Source: Halieaceae bacterium UBA4452 (GTDB lineage Bacteria; Pseudomonadota; Gammaproteobacteria; Pseudomonadales; Halieaceae). Taken from it: a stretch of 64,000 nt of DNA. The notes beneath the pieces were generated by a model that worked only from the letters and a program-made list of their open reading frames with translations, made no database searches and had not been told where the DNA came from. Each line of letters starts with the position of its first letter. Position 1 is the stretch's first letter. The stretch lies in NCBI GenBank assembly GCA_002389505.1, contig DGPA01000019.1, positions 1 to 64,000 on the forward strand, read 5' to 3'. Positions 36,149 through 45,823 of the stretch are shown here, in pieces. Position numbers and translations under genes: made by a program.

Positions 36149-37945
36149 TTATCGGCTGCTCTGCCCACTGCCTGTGACGGCTTTGCGTGTGGTCAGTAGA
36201 TTCTCAGGCGTATCATCCAAATAGCGGTAGGTCGTGAACCCAAAAAACATCTCGTGCATGGTTTGCAATCCGAAACGCACAGGCATGTTGGGGTTAGGGT
36301 TATAGGGGTTGCGATCAGAGTTATCCATAGCACCTTCGGCAATAAGGCGCGTTCCCGCGGGAAGAAGCACAGGCTCTTGCAGCTGATAATTAAACTGCCA
36401 GTTGAAGTCATACTTCGGCACCGATAACAGCACTTCCGAACTACCGTCGGGGTACTCGGCAATATATTTCATATGCTTGCCGCGGTAGTGCATGTGGGGC
36501 ATTAAGCCATAGAGCAGGGCATCGCGTTCAAATTCCTGCACGCCCTCAAGCGGGTGCTCTTTGGTATTGGGGGGTATCAAAAATCGACGCTGACCCGCAG
36601 AGCCCCCAGACATAACGTACTTGGGAGGTTGGTCGTGTAGATAAATGCCAATCTGGGTTTCGTCGGTCGTTGCTTTCCCTGTGGTGGTGTAGTGCATTTG
36701 CAATAACAGGCTGGAACCGGCGCGAATCAGTGCGCCGGAATTGTCCCGCCAAATATCGGGTTGACGTCCTGGGGCAAAGCCGCCAATCGAGTCACCGAGG
36801 GCGCCATCGTCACTAGTAGTTCCGGCAGTACGATCAGCAGGACTCGAGAGGTAGGTGATGATGTGGTGCAGTACTTTGCGGTCCCCAGGGACGTATTCAA
36901 CGGCCCGCAGCCAAACGTCTTGGTCAAGATTTAAGGGTACGGGTACGTAACGGTAATCAATGACCCCAGTTGCGGGTATTTTCTGAGCGGGCACTTTCAG
37001 GACAATATCGGGCTCACCCATGGAAAACGTGGCATCGCTAAATGTCAGCGCTTTGAGCGGATCCGCCTGATCATCGCCCGGTGCCCCGGCATCAATCCAG
37101 TGCACCAAGGTTTGGAGTTCCTCAACGGACAGGCCCGCGGCCTCTTGCACCGGACGACCAATATGGGGGTCGAGCTGACCCGGAGGCATGCGCCGTGTCA
37201 GCAGTACTTCTTTCATCATGCGTGACCAACCTTGCACCATGGCGTGCTCGGTCATGGCCCAGGGACCAATGCCACCCACCTGATGGCATTTCACACAGTG
37301 CTGTTCGAGTAGCGGGGCAATGTCGGTGGAATAGCTTGGAGGTGCCTTTGCGTGGCTTTCCTTTGCTGGAAAAGTAATGAGGCAGCCTGGCGCGTCGGGG
37401 ACGTTGTCGGGCAGGAGAGTTCCCGCAAGGTAGGCGTCAAGGGCATCGCGCAAGTAGTGGTTTTCAGCTTCGGGCTTTTGCGTTTCATAGTGCAGCCGGT
37501 CATCTACAGGCCCGCGATAAACAATCTCTTGAGTCTGGGGGTTGAGTATAAAAACTTCAGACGTGCGATCAACGCCCAGTGATTCAGCAATTAGCTGGGT
37601 TTCATCGATGAGTATGGGAAAGTCATAACTAAAATGCACAGCCTCGGCGACAATACTCGCGCGGTTGTCTTGGGGTTGGGGGTTTAGCATAAAAAATTGT
37701 ACGCCCCGATCGGTGTATTCGTCACGAATGGCGCGTAGCTGGGGTACGCTGTTACGAACAATCTGGCAGCCGTTGCCCTGCACAAAAATAACAATAGCCT
37801 TTTGATCGCCATACCAGCTTAGCTTATGGTGTTTGCCGGTTTGGTCGAGCAACGCGAAATCACCGATGCGCTGCGACGGTGTAGCCTGAACGAGTGGTCC
37901 CGCCATGATACCCATTGCCAATGCCAGAACCGCGAACTTTTTCAT
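36149..37945 (-). CDS. exported redoxin / c-type haem / copper monooxygenase-like fusion protein
   Basis: A 598-residue periplasmic protein. A signal peptide (MKKFAVLALAMGIMAGPLVQA) is followed by a thioredoxin-like AhpC/TSA domain (about 25-180) with only one active-site Cys (Cys60 in GNGCQIV). A CVKCH haem c site is at 217-221. The C-terminal half fits the two-domain fold of ascorbate-dependent copper monooxygenases: HH 360-361, His418 (QMHY), the HMH pair 484-486 and Met566 (HEM) match the CuH and CuM ligand sets of peptidylglycine/dopamine hydroxylases. GGGAGA lies just before the ATG. The substrate is unknown. It is divergent from an MMPL exporter. Confidence 0.85.
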   Translation of the reverse strand: MKKFAVLALAMGIMAGPLVQATPSQRIGDFALLDQTGKHHKLSWYGDQKAIVIFVQGNGCQIVRNSVPQLRAIRDEYTDRGVQFFMLNPQPQDNRASIVAEAVHFSYDFPILIDETQLIAESLGVDRTSEVFILNPQTQEIVYRGPVDDRLHYETQKPEAENHYLRDALDAYLAGTLLPDNVPDAPGCLITFPAKESHAKAPPSYSTDIAPLLEQHCVKCHQVGGIGPWAMTEHAMVQGWSRMMKEVLLTRRMPPGQLDPHIGRPVQEAAGLSVEELQTLVHWIDAGAPGDDQADPLKALTFSDATFSMGEPDIVLKVPAQKIPATGVIDYRYVPVPLNLDQDVWLRAVEYVPGDRKVLHHIITYLSSPADRTAGTTSDDGALGDSIGGFAPGRQPDIWRDNSGALIRAGSSLLLQMHYTTTGKATTDETQIGIYLHDQPPKYVMSGGSAGQRRFLIPPNTKEHPLEGVQEFERDALLYGLMPHMHYRGKHMKYIAEYPDGSSEVLLSVPKYDFNWQFNYQLQEPVLLPAGTRLIAEGAMDNSDRNPYNPNPNMPVRFGLQTMHEMFFGFTTYRYLDDTPENLLTTRKAVTGSGQSSR

Positions 37946-38074
37946 ATCTGTCTCCCTCAGGTACCGCTGCGCGTTTTTATTACCGCAGCGGTCAATATTT
38001 TACCGACATTAGGCGCAGTTTCCATGTGCTTTATGCTATAAAACCGCCATCAAGAATGGAGCACACCTCAGGAA

Positions 38075-40372
38075 ATGGATATAGCGCATGCGTTGGTGAA
38101 ACGGCGGTCATTGCTGGCAGTCCTCACAATAGCCACCAGCATTGGTGTTGGCTGGGGCGTGACGAAAACCAGTATCGACCCTCGCTCTGATGCCATTTTG
38201 CCTGAAGACGACCCCTATGCTGCTCAGGTTGAAGCTGTTGAGGCAGATTTCCCCCGAAACCGGTCAGCGCTATTCACCTTTATTGCCCCGGACGGTGACA
38301 TATTTAACCGTGAAGCCCTGACGGCCATGGAGGCGTTGCACGCGCGCTTTGGCGAGGTGCAGTCTGCCGTGGCGGTGGGCTCGCTAGTGAACTATCGACT
38401 CAATCCGGTCGATGAAACCCAGTATGGGCGTCAGTACTTACTGCCACCGGTAGACAGCTTAAGCGATGACGAGTTGGCCCAGGTGCGAGATATTGCCCTT
38501 GCCGATGAAGACTTGGTGAAGACCCAACTTGCCCGGGATGGCGACATGGCTCTTGCTGCTTTCAAGTATCGGCCCAGCGGTGAAGGCCTGGCCGAGCGCC
38601 TTGACATCGCGCGCTCGGTTGTGGCGCTGCGAGATCGGTTGCGAGAAGATTATCCCGGCGTTGAGATCTATGTCTTGGGTAATGACCTATTTGAGCTCGA
38701 CAGTTACAACGCACAAATCAAAGACAGAAACAATTTAGCGCCGTTGGTGGCTTTGGCCACTACGGTGTTGCTATGGCTTTGCCTGAACTCGTTGGTTTAT
38801 GCCCTATGTACCTTGGCAGTGTCTTTTTTGGCGATTTTACTCACCATAGGCACCGTAGGATGGTCGGGTTTTGCCTTTAATCAAATTTCCAATATGGGAC
38901 CTTTGGTGGTTCTGACCATTGCTATGGCTCACGGCATTCATATTATCGCTATTTACTTGCAGGGTTTGCACGAGGGGCTGACAAAAATAGATGCTCTCGA
39001 GCACAGTGTGCGACTCAATTTACAGCCGGTCACCCTGGCAACCGTAACAACGGGCATGGGGTTTCTCAGCCTCAATTATTGTTCATCGGCGGGAATTTAT
39101 GGTTTTGGTAATGCCGTCGCGATAGGCGTTTTTTGGGCCTACTTGGTGACTCTGACATTATTGCCCGCCCTGATTATGTGGGTGCCTACCCGTCGTATTC
39201 CCCGTCCACTTGGTGTGCGCGGCATGATTCGTCGGGTGTCAGCGTTGGTCACGCAGCGCGGTAACGCGCTATTTTGGGGGTTGTCGCTCATTATTGTCGT
39301 CTGTCTTGCCATGCTGCCGCTCAACAAGGTCGATTTTGATCGTTTTGAATTCATCGATAAGGATTCTGATTTTCATCGTGTCATCACCGCACTGGCCGAG
39401 AAGATCGGCAATGATCAGTCCCTTGTTTACGCGATCGACAGCGGTGAGTACTACGGCATTGCCAACCCTGAATTCATGTTGGAGATCGAGCGCTTTGCGG
39501 ATTGGCTAGAAGAGCAACCCGACGTGGGTCTTGTTAACAGCTACGTGGGCATGCTGAAAACCCTTAATGAAGCAGAGAACGACAACGATGAGGCTTGGCA
39601 CGTACTGCCCGACGACAATCTGCAGGTCATCGACTACCTTGTGGGTTATCAGTTGGTGCAAGAAATAGAGCCACACCTAGAGCCTATATTCGATCCTGAG
39701 TACACCACGGTGCGGGTCGTTGTGGGCACCTCTAACCTGTCCAATGTTCAGCTGCTCGAGCTCAATCAACGCATCGAAGCGTGGCATTCTAACAACATAA
39801 ACCCCGACTACCGTGTTTTACATGGCAGCAATACCATACTCTATGCCCGGCTTAACGACACCATTTCAAGACAGTTGCTGGAAGGCTTCACGGTCAGTTT
39901 TCTGTTGATTACGTTAACGATGCTGGTGGGTTTGCGCAGTGTACGCTACGGACTTATTAGTATCGCGCCCAACTTACTGCCTCCCGCGGTTGTGTTTGGC
40001 GTTTGGGGCCTTTTTGTGGGGCAGCTCAGCCCTTATATTCTCATGCTTTTCTCGATCAGTATTGGGTTAGTGGTCGACGATTCGGTACACGTATTGAGCA
40101 AATACATGGCGGCGCGTAAGGCGGGGAAAAATCCTGATGAAGCAGTCCGCTACTCCCTCGATAAAGCCGGTTCAGCGATTACCATCACTACGGCTGCATT
40201 GGCTATGGGGACGTTTATATTGGTGTTTTCTAACACCTACTACTATCAAAATGTTGCGCTGATGCTGACCCCGATTATTGTCGTGGCATTGCTGTTGGAC
40301 GTACTGTTTCTGCCGCCTCTGCTCGTCAAGCTGGATAACATGTTTGCTCGCCCAGACCAGGTATCCGCCTAA
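38075..40372 (+). CDS. RND superfamily (MMPL/HAE3-type) exporter
   Basis: A 765-residue inner-membrane protein with the duplicated RND plan: one helix near the N-terminus (about 12-30), a large periplasmic loop, a helix bundle at about 220-375, a further helix near 400-416, a second loop, and a second bundle at about 600-755. The paired acidic motif LVVDDSVHVLSKYM is in the second half, with its counterpart AMAHGIHIIAIYLQ in the first. The type is related to lipid/hydrophobe exporters (COG1033) rather than tripartite drug pumps, as no adaptor gene is nearby. Substrate unknown; it stands between two periplasmic redox enzymes. Confidence 0.87.
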   Translation: MDIAHALVKRRSLLAVLTIATSIGVGWGVTKTSIDPRSDAILPEDDPYAAQVEAVEADFPRNRSALFTFIAPDGDIFNREALTAMEALHARFGEVQSAVAVGSLVNYRLNPVDETQYGRQYLLPPVDSLSDDELAQVRDIALADEDLVKTQLARDGDMALAAFKYRPSGEGLAERLDIARSVVALRDRLREDYPGVEIYVLGNDLFELDSYNAQIKDRNNLAPLVALATTVLLWLCLNSLVYALCTLAVSFLAILLTIGTVGWSGFAFNQISNMGPLVVLTIAMAHGIHIIAIYLQGLHEGLTKIDALEHSVRLNLQPVTLATVTTGMGFLSLNYCSSAGIYGFGNAVAIGVFWAYLVTLTLLPALIMWVPTRRIPRPLGVRGMIRRVSALVTQRGNALFWGLSLIIVVCLAMLPLNKVDFDRFEFIDKDSDFHRVITALAEKIGNDQSLVYAIDSGEYYGIANPEFMLEIERFADWLEEQPDVGLVNSYVGMLKTLNEAENDNDEAWHVLPDDNLQVIDYLVGYQLVQEIEPHLEPIFDPEYTTVRVVVGTSNLSNVQLLELNQRIEAWHSNNINPDYRVLHGSNTILYARLNDTISRQLLEGFTVSFLLITLTMLVGLRSVRYGLISIAPNLLPPAVVFGVWGLFVGQLSPYILMLFSISIGLVVDDSVHVLSKYMAARKAGKNPDEAVRYSLDKAGSAITITTAALAMGTFILVFSNTYYYQNVALMLTPIIVVALLLDVLFLPPLLVKLDNMFARPDQVSA

Positions 40373-40433
40373 CGCTCAATCACGATATCGCTGTCAAGCC
40401 GCGACTGAATACCGAGGGGTTTCAGGTGGTTTG

Positions 40434-40455
40434 CGAGTCTGCGGCGGCCGACTCG
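40434..40455. terminator. hairpin between convergent MMPL and PQQ dehydrogenase genes
   Basis: CGAGTC at 40434-40439 is the exact complement of GACTCG at 40450-40455 around a ten-base GC-rich loop. It is in the 110-base gap between two convergent genes, where a two-way terminator is expected. No T-run follows. Confidence 0.3.
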
Positions 40456-40482
40456 ACATCGTCAGAGATGCCGCCGATGAGG

Positions 40483-42492
40483 TCATTGCGCGACGCCAGC
40501 GTCGTGCACGGCCGCTACGCTGTCTCCTTCCTTGCTCCTCGGCGCAAAGACCAGTAACGCGTTACCGGGCTCGTGATTATACAGGCCATACCCTGAGTTG
40601 AGGACCATATGTCCTGCGCCAATGGCGGGGCCTGAGCCACTCATGCCGCCGCCCCGGGCCGATACCCCATTGGTTCCCATGCTTGGCGTTTTGGTGTCGT
40701 ATGACCAGAGGATGTCTCCGGTTGCACTATCGTAGGCGCGCACGAGACCATCAAGATGGCCGGCGATGACAGCGCCATCTATTGCAGTAAGCGCCGCTGA
40801 CACGCCCGGATCACAGAAAGGACGACCTTCCCCGCAAACATTTTCCTGCACGTATTGCCAAAGCACCTTGCCGGTCACGGCATTAACGGCAGAGACCCCG
40901 GGACGAGCTTGGTCGGGATCAAGCCACTCACCGTTGCGGGTATCATTCATATCGTTCATGGGAACAAAGACGGTTGTCCCTGCCGCTGCCATGCCAAAGT
41001 GGACGCCGCCTTGGATGCTTCCTCTCCCCAGCTTCACCTCCCACAGTTTGGTTTGCCCAGTTTCTGAGTCAAGCGCGAATACGCGGCCATCTTTTTGTCC
41101 TGCGACAACCAATGTTTTACCGTTTCCCACCTCGACCAATAGCGGGCTCGAAGCCTGATCGAAATCGGGACCGTCTTCTTCTGGGCAGTTAGGGTTGTCG
41201 GCCATCATGCAGGCGACATTCCAGGCATCCCCCGGAAACGTTTGCCGTGACCAGAGGCGCTCACCGGTATCGAGCGCCACTGCAATGATGGAGTCGCTAT
41301 TAGTGTCCGCTGGTGATGAGTAGTTTTCTCCCGTACCAAAGATCAGCAAATTTCTGTCAACGTCGATGGTTGGGCTCGTCCATACGGGAGCACCGGAGGG
41401 GGCTAGCACCTCGGTTCCCAAGCGTGTGGCTCCCACTGCTTTGGGGGGCGTTGGAATCGCGTAACTATCCCAGATGATGCTACCGCTGTCTCCGTCGACG
41501 GCTAAGATGTGACCCCGGAAGGTGCAACACACATAGTCAGGATTAGCGGCAGTAATGACCTCCAGCGAAGACACGGGCACGAATAGATTTCCTCCGGCAA
41601 CCGCAGGCGTCCCTGTCAGTGTGGCGCTATGGTGGTCGTCAGCACTCATACTCCATACAAATTCGCCTGTGCTCGCATCCACCGCATACAGGTTGGCAAT
41701 GATGTCGCCAAAATAAGCGGTTGGGACGCCATCGGGACCGCGTTTGCCGAGCGTAATGCCTGTGCGCACCTCAGCGCGAGCGGCGAAGGTCCAGCGCACG
41801 CAACCAGTTTCCAGATCGAAGGCGTAAACGGTACCGTCCTGACTGCCAACAAACACCGCGCCCATGGCAATGGTGGGCTGTGATCTCGCCCGGGTAGCGC
41901 CGGGGAAGCCAAAGCTCCATTTGAGCTCAAGGTCACCCAGTTGGTTTGCGCCGAATCCGGCTATGTCCTTTGAGACATAGCGATTGGTGTCGCGTCCCCA
42001 ACCGGTCAGTAGGCCTTCATCAAGTTCAGAGAATGCTGAATGAGGTTCCTCGCACCGCGTGACTTCTGCTACGGCGTTGGGGTCGCCAAGTCGTCTTTGC
42101 GTGATGTATTCGACAATGTGTTGTTTTTCGCCATCAGCCAGGTGCGCGGCCTGTGACTGCATGATGCCCTCGGTAATCGAGCGATAAAGCACCTGTGGCG
42201 ACATCAGCTCCAGCCACGTAGTGTGGGGCGCTTTGTAGACCTGCGCTTCATGACAGCCGGCGCAGTGCTGCGTGTAGAGCGGCTTGCCCGGCAAGGCATC
42301 GCGATCACCGAGATCACCCACCCATGCATATCCCTCGTCCATGGAGTTCAGCGTGGAGGGTCCTTCGTCATTGTCTAGCGCACTGTTATTGCCTTCGGTT
42401 GCACTGACTACACCGGCTTGCAGTAGCAGGCTCGCCGCTATGGGGAGCAAGTGAGTAACGCGCCAGCCTGGCGTGGTGTTTGGTTTCGACAT
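40483..42492 (-). CDS. PQQ-dependent quinohaemoprotein dehydrogenase (cytochrome c fused at N-terminus)
   Basis: Periplasmic alcohol-type dehydrogenase. The ATG at 42492 gives a Sec signal peptide and has AAGGAGA six bases upstream; a further start at 42534 would add 14 residues. CAGCH (residues 77-81) is a haem c site in the N-terminal domain. The eight-bladed PQQ propeller follows, with repeated W motifs (GTVYAFDLETGCVRW, GRVFALDSETG, VSAVNAVTGKVLWQY). Adjacent cysteines in YVCCTFRG may form the vicinal disulfide near PQQ. The haem-first order resembles polyvinyl-alcohol dehydrogenases more than methanol dehydrogenase. No PQQ synthesis genes are in the window. 669 residues. Confidence 0.87.
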   Translation of the reverse strand: MSKPNTTPGWRVTHLLPIAASLLLQAGVVSATEGNNSALDNDEGPSTLNSMDEGYAWVGDLGDRDALPGKPLYTQHCAGCHEAQVYKAPHTTWLELMSPQVLYRSITEGIMQSQAAHLADGEKQHIVEYITQRRLGDPNAVAEVTRCEEPHSAFSELDEGLLTGWGRDTNRYVSKDIAGFGANQLGDLELKWSFGFPGATRARSQPTIAMGAVFVGSQDGTVYAFDLETGCVRWTFAARAEVRTGITLGKRGPDGVPTAYFGDIIANLYAVDASTGEFVWSMSADDHHSATLTGTPAVAGGNLFVPVSSLEVITAANPDYVCCTFRGHILAVDGDSGSIIWDSYAIPTPPKAVGATRLGTEVLAPSGAPVWTSPTIDVDRNLLIFGTGENYSSPADTNSDSIIAVALDTGERLWSRQTFPGDAWNVACMMADNPNCPEEDGPDFDQASSPLLVEVGNGKTLVVAGQKDGRVFALDSETGQTKLWEVKLGRGSIQGGVHFGMAAAGTTVFVPMNDMNDTRNGEWLDPDQARPGVSAVNAVTGKVLWQYVQENVCGEGRPFCDPGVSAALTAIDGAVIAGHLDGLVRAYDSATGDILWSYDTKTPSMGTNGVSARGGGMSGSGPAIGAGHMVLNSGYGLYNHEPGNALLVFAPRSKEGDSVAAVHDAGVAQ

Positions 42493-42847
42493 AGCATTAT
42501 CTCCTTGATGGGTACTATATTCTTCAGTCTGCACCTGTCGGAAAACGGTGGCACTTTTTATGGGATGACGGCGACGCTGGACACCTGCACGATGCCCTCC
42601 ATTGAAACGCTAGTCTATCGGAATTTATCTAGTCGGTCTGCGATTCAGTCCCACCTTCCTAAATGAAATAGATGTTATTTATAGTAGGCTGCCGCTATAA
42701 GCTGCTCGGACTTTGCACAACGTAAACTTGGGCTGCGTGACTGAGCCTTCAGGCTGCCTACCCCAATAGGCGCCCGCATCGCCTAGGTGTTCCGTCAACC
42801 CGATACATTCGTTTTCAGTGGCCCAAAGCCATCAATTGTGCTTTTTT
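42493..42847. other. 355-base intergenic stretch, no gene recognised
   Basis: Between the PQQ dehydrogenase start and the end of the glutamine-synthetase-like gene, both on the minus strand. The promoter of the PQQ gene should lie in its left part. I see no convincing coding frame, RNA fold or strong repeat. Confidence 0.5.
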
Positions 42848-44242
42848 CTATAAAGCTCGCAGGTACCAAAGGTAGTCCAAATCGGGAATCTGGCTATGGT
42901 AGTCATTGCTCTCACCGCGACGAATGGCGCTATAGACCCGGGTAAACTTCGGGCCAAGATAATCGCGCAGCACCTCACTGTCAGAAAAAAATTGGATGGC
43001 GTCATCTAAACGAGTGGGTAGGGACGTTTGATCTTCAGAGAGGTCCGCTTCACGGGCCACGGGAGGACCAGGATCTCCTTTTTGGAGGAGGCCCCAATGG
43101 ATACCCGCTAAAACAGCGGCCAGCACGACGTAGGGATTGGCATCTGCGCCGGCAACACGATGCTCAATGCGACGACTGTGTGCAGCAGAGCGCGGGATGC
43201 GTAGTGCTACATCACGGTGGTCATAACCCCAATTTTTCCCCGAGGGCGCCAGCGCACCGGCTTGAATGCGACGATAAGAATTAGGGTTTGGAGCAAAGCA
43301 AAGCATTGAAGCGTCGAGCATAGCGCTCAAACCCGCTACCGCATGACGCAGTCTGGGCATGAGTTGGGGTGGGTTACTGGGGGTGTTTTCGGCAAAAATA
43401 TTTTGCTCCGCTGCATCGTAAATACTGGCGTGAATATGCATACCGCTGCCCGGAATGTTGGCAAAAGGTTTGGCCATGAAAGTGGCGCCAAAACCGTGTT
43501 TTCGAGCAACGCCCTTGACAATTCTGCGCAGCAGTACCGCGTGGTGCCCTGCGAGGATGGCATTGCTTTGGTGATGGGTGTTTATCTCCCATTGACCTGG
43601 CGAAAATTCACTGTGGATCGCCGTGAGGGGTACGCCCTGAATCTCACTGGCTATGCGTACATCATTGAGAAAGCCATCACAATCAAAGAGGTCGTCAGGC
43701 ATGCAATATTGAATGCCCTCTTGAACCCATTGAGTTCCTGGAATATTGCCTTTTAGCGGTGTAGGGCGGCCGTCTTCTGATTGCGCGAGCAGATAAAACT
43801 CAAGCTCTGTGGCGACCGTGGGGTATAGGTCTAGGTTTGAAAATTGTTCAAGCACCGATACCAGCGGCGCGCGCGTATCAACCCAATCAAGATCGCCTTC
43901 CTCAGTGGTATAAGCCACCATGACCTGCGCGACAGGCGATTCGTACCACGGGACAACCGCGAGGGTGCCTGCGATGGGGCGAATAATCTGATCGGGATCT
44001 CCACCCAGCTCCGGATAGGGTGTTGTCGCGTAAAAATCGCCACGGATACCTAATAGCGGCGCAGACTGGGGCGATAGAAAAGAACCGCTAAACAGTCGTT
44101 TAAATTCTGACCGCTGGATGCGTTTACAGCGAGCAATACCTGAGAAATCAGGCATGATCAGCTCGAGCACCTCAATACTTGGATTGCGCTCCAAAAAGCA
44201 ATCGAGCTCGGCTTGGTCCGCATAGTCCATTAAAATACCCAT
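42848..44242 (-). CDS. gamma-glutamylpolyamine synthetase-like (glutamine synthetase family, PuuA type)
   Basis: Glutamine-synthetase-fold ligase expected to join glutamate to an amine using ATP. The N-terminal beta-grasp (EVLELIMPDFSGIARCKRI) precedes catalytic motifs TELEFYLL, EFSPGQWEIN, GSGMHIHASIYD and RIPRSAAHSRRIEHR. The adenylylation-type tail of canonical GlnA is absent and the length (464) fits PuuA-like proteins. It is divergent from an FAD oxidoreductase of PuuB type, the pair used to glutamylate and oxidise putrescine. The amine substrate is inferred. MGILMDYAD offers two possible starts. Confidence 0.85.
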   Translation of the reverse strand: MGILMDYADQAELDCFLERNPSIEVLELIMPDFSGIARCKRIQRSEFKRLFSGSFLSPQSAPLLGIRGDFYATTPYPELGGDPDQIIRPIAGTLAVVPWYESPVAQVMVAYTTEEGDLDWVDTRAPLVSVLEQFSNLDLYPTVATELEFYLLAQSEDGRPTPLKGNIPGTQWVQEGIQYCMPDDLFDCDGFLNDVRIASEIQGVPLTAIHSEFSPGQWEINTHHQSNAILAGHHAVLLRRIVKGVARKHGFGATFMAKPFANIPGSGMHIHASIYDAAEQNIFAENTPSNPPQLMPRLRHAVAGLSAMLDASMLCFAPNPNSYRRIQAGALAPSGKNWGYDHRDVALRIPRSAAHSRRIEHRVAGADANPYVVLAAVLAGIHWGLLQKGDPGPPVAREADLSEDQTSLPTRLDDAIQFFSDSEVLRDYLGPKFTRVYSAIRRGESNDYHSQIPDLDYLWYLRAL

Positions 44243-44373
44243 CCCTTAACAACCCCTCAAAATAGAAAATCGCACCCTGTTTGTCTACCTCTCGTATAGC
44301 ATATTCATCAACCCACTTCTGTATTGGTACACTAGCCGAAGCTTACGGATGATCAACGCGACCGAGGTTTACC

Positions 44374-45675
44374 ATGTTTGGCTTACGCCCACTTCAAGAG
44401 ACCCGAGAACACACGCAGTCGTTTTACGCCGCCACAGCCAATACCCCCACGGCTTATCCTGCGTTAACCGACGATAGGCGTGCCGATATTGTGGTCGTAG
44501 GCGGGGGTTTTTCCGGCGTTAATACGGCTCTTGAGCTGGCTGAGCGTGGTTTTGACGTCGCGTTAGTAGAGGCCAATCGCATTGGTTGGGGAGCGAGTGG
44601 TCGCAATGGTGGCCAAATTATTGGTGGTATTGGCCATACGCCTGAGCGCTTTAAAAAATCGATAGGTGCTGACGGCATCCGGGCAATTCACCGCATGGGC
44701 ATCGAAGCGCGGGAGGTGATTCGCCAACGAGTAGAACGCTACGCGATTCAATGTGATCTTAAGTGGGGCTACTGTGACGTTGCGCTGAAACCACGACATA
44801 TGAAACAGTTCGCACAGTGGCAGGCCTTCGAACAAGCGATTGGGAATCCCCATCCCTACACGCTGCTAGATCGTGAACAACTGAAAACCTATGTCAATTC
44901 AGATCGCTATCTGGGCGGTTTGCACAATACTGCTAACGGTCACTTGCATCCCCTCAACCTGTGCATTGGCGAGGCGCAAGCCCTCGCTGGTCTAGGCGCG
45001 AGTATCTACGAGCAGTCCCGAGTAGTGACCATAGAACAGGGTTCAACGCCGGTGGTCCGCACTGAAGCGGGGAGTATCAGCGCCAATACCGTTATCCTCG
45101 CTGGCAACGCCTACATGGGTGGCCTAGTGCCCAAGCTCAGTCAGCGTGTGCTGCCCTCAGCGAGCTCTGTTATTGCCACCTCCCCACTGTCATCTGAACT
45201 GGCCAACGCACTGTTGCCCGGCGACGTGGCGGTCTGTGATCCGAGAACAGCACTGGACTATTTTCGGCTATCGGCCGATCGGCGCTTACTCTTCGGCGGC
45301 CTGTCCAATTACACCGGGTTGGAGCCAAAAAATCTCAAGGAAGTGATGCATAAAAAAATGACCCATGTCTTTCCCGAACTCGACAGTACGGATGTGGACT
45401 ATGCCTGGAGTGGATGGATTGGTATTGGCATTAACCGCATGCCACAACTGGGCCAGCTGTCTGACAACATTCACTATATTCAGGCCTACTCAGGGCATGG
45501 CGTCGCCCCTACGCATATGATGGCCAAACTGACCGCTGAAAAAATCGCTGGCGAATCCAGCCGCTTCCAAGCCATGGCTAATATTCCCCATCTGGCGTTT
45601 CCAGGCGGTCCACTCATGGGCCGATTACTACTCGCTGTAGGCATGTCGTATTACAAAGCGCTCGATTATTTGTAA
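44374..45675 (+). CDS. FAD-dependent amine oxidoreductase (PuuB-like)
   Basis: DAO-superfamily flavoenzyme. After a PuuB-like N-terminal region with many aromatic and Tyr/Thr residues (SFYAATANTPTAYPAL), the FAD motif VVVGGGFSGVNTALELAERG and the GASGRNGGQIIGGIG signature appear, and the C-terminal AYSGHGVAPTHMMAKL closes the FAD site. 433 residues. GAGG six bases before the ATG. Together with the divergent PuuA-like gene this suggests oxidation of gamma-glutamyl-putrescine or a similar amine; the aldehyde dehydrogenase and hydrolase steps are not here. Confidence 0.86.
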   Translation: MFGLRPLQETREHTQSFYAATANTPTAYPALTDDRRADIVVVGGGFSGVNTALELAERGFDVALVEANRIGWGASGRNGGQIIGGIGHTPERFKKSIGADGIRAIHRMGIEAREVIRQRVERYAIQCDLKWGYCDVALKPRHMKQFAQWQAFEQAIGNPHPYTLLDREQLKTYVNSDRYLGGLHNTANGHLHPLNLCIGEAQALAGLGASIYEQSRVVTIEQGSTPVVRTEAGSISANTVILAGNAYMGGLVPKLSQRVLPSASSVIATSPLSSELANALLPGDVAVCDPRTALDYFRLSADRRLLFGGLSNYTGLEPKNLKEVMHKKMTHVFPELDSTDVDYAWSGWIGIGINRMPQLGQLSDNIHYIQAYSGHGVAPTHMMAKLTAEKIAGESSRFQAMANIPHLAFPGGPLMGRLLLAVGMSYYKALDYL

Positions 45676-45823
45676 ATCGCCCTTGTAGCGTAGTCAGGTG
45701 ACCACGTTTTAGTCCGATGTCGAAAAATATGCCATAGTCGGTAGCTCATAGGGGGCAGGTCATAGTGGTTGCGAGCGTACCATCAGAAGATAGCGTAGTA
45801 GTGGTCAACGAGGTGATTTGCCG

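Noticed and set aside
40483..42492. Methanol dehydrogenase (MxaF/XoxF)
   Set aside because: The fused N-terminal haem and lack of mxa/xox accessory genes point to another quinohaemoprotein type.
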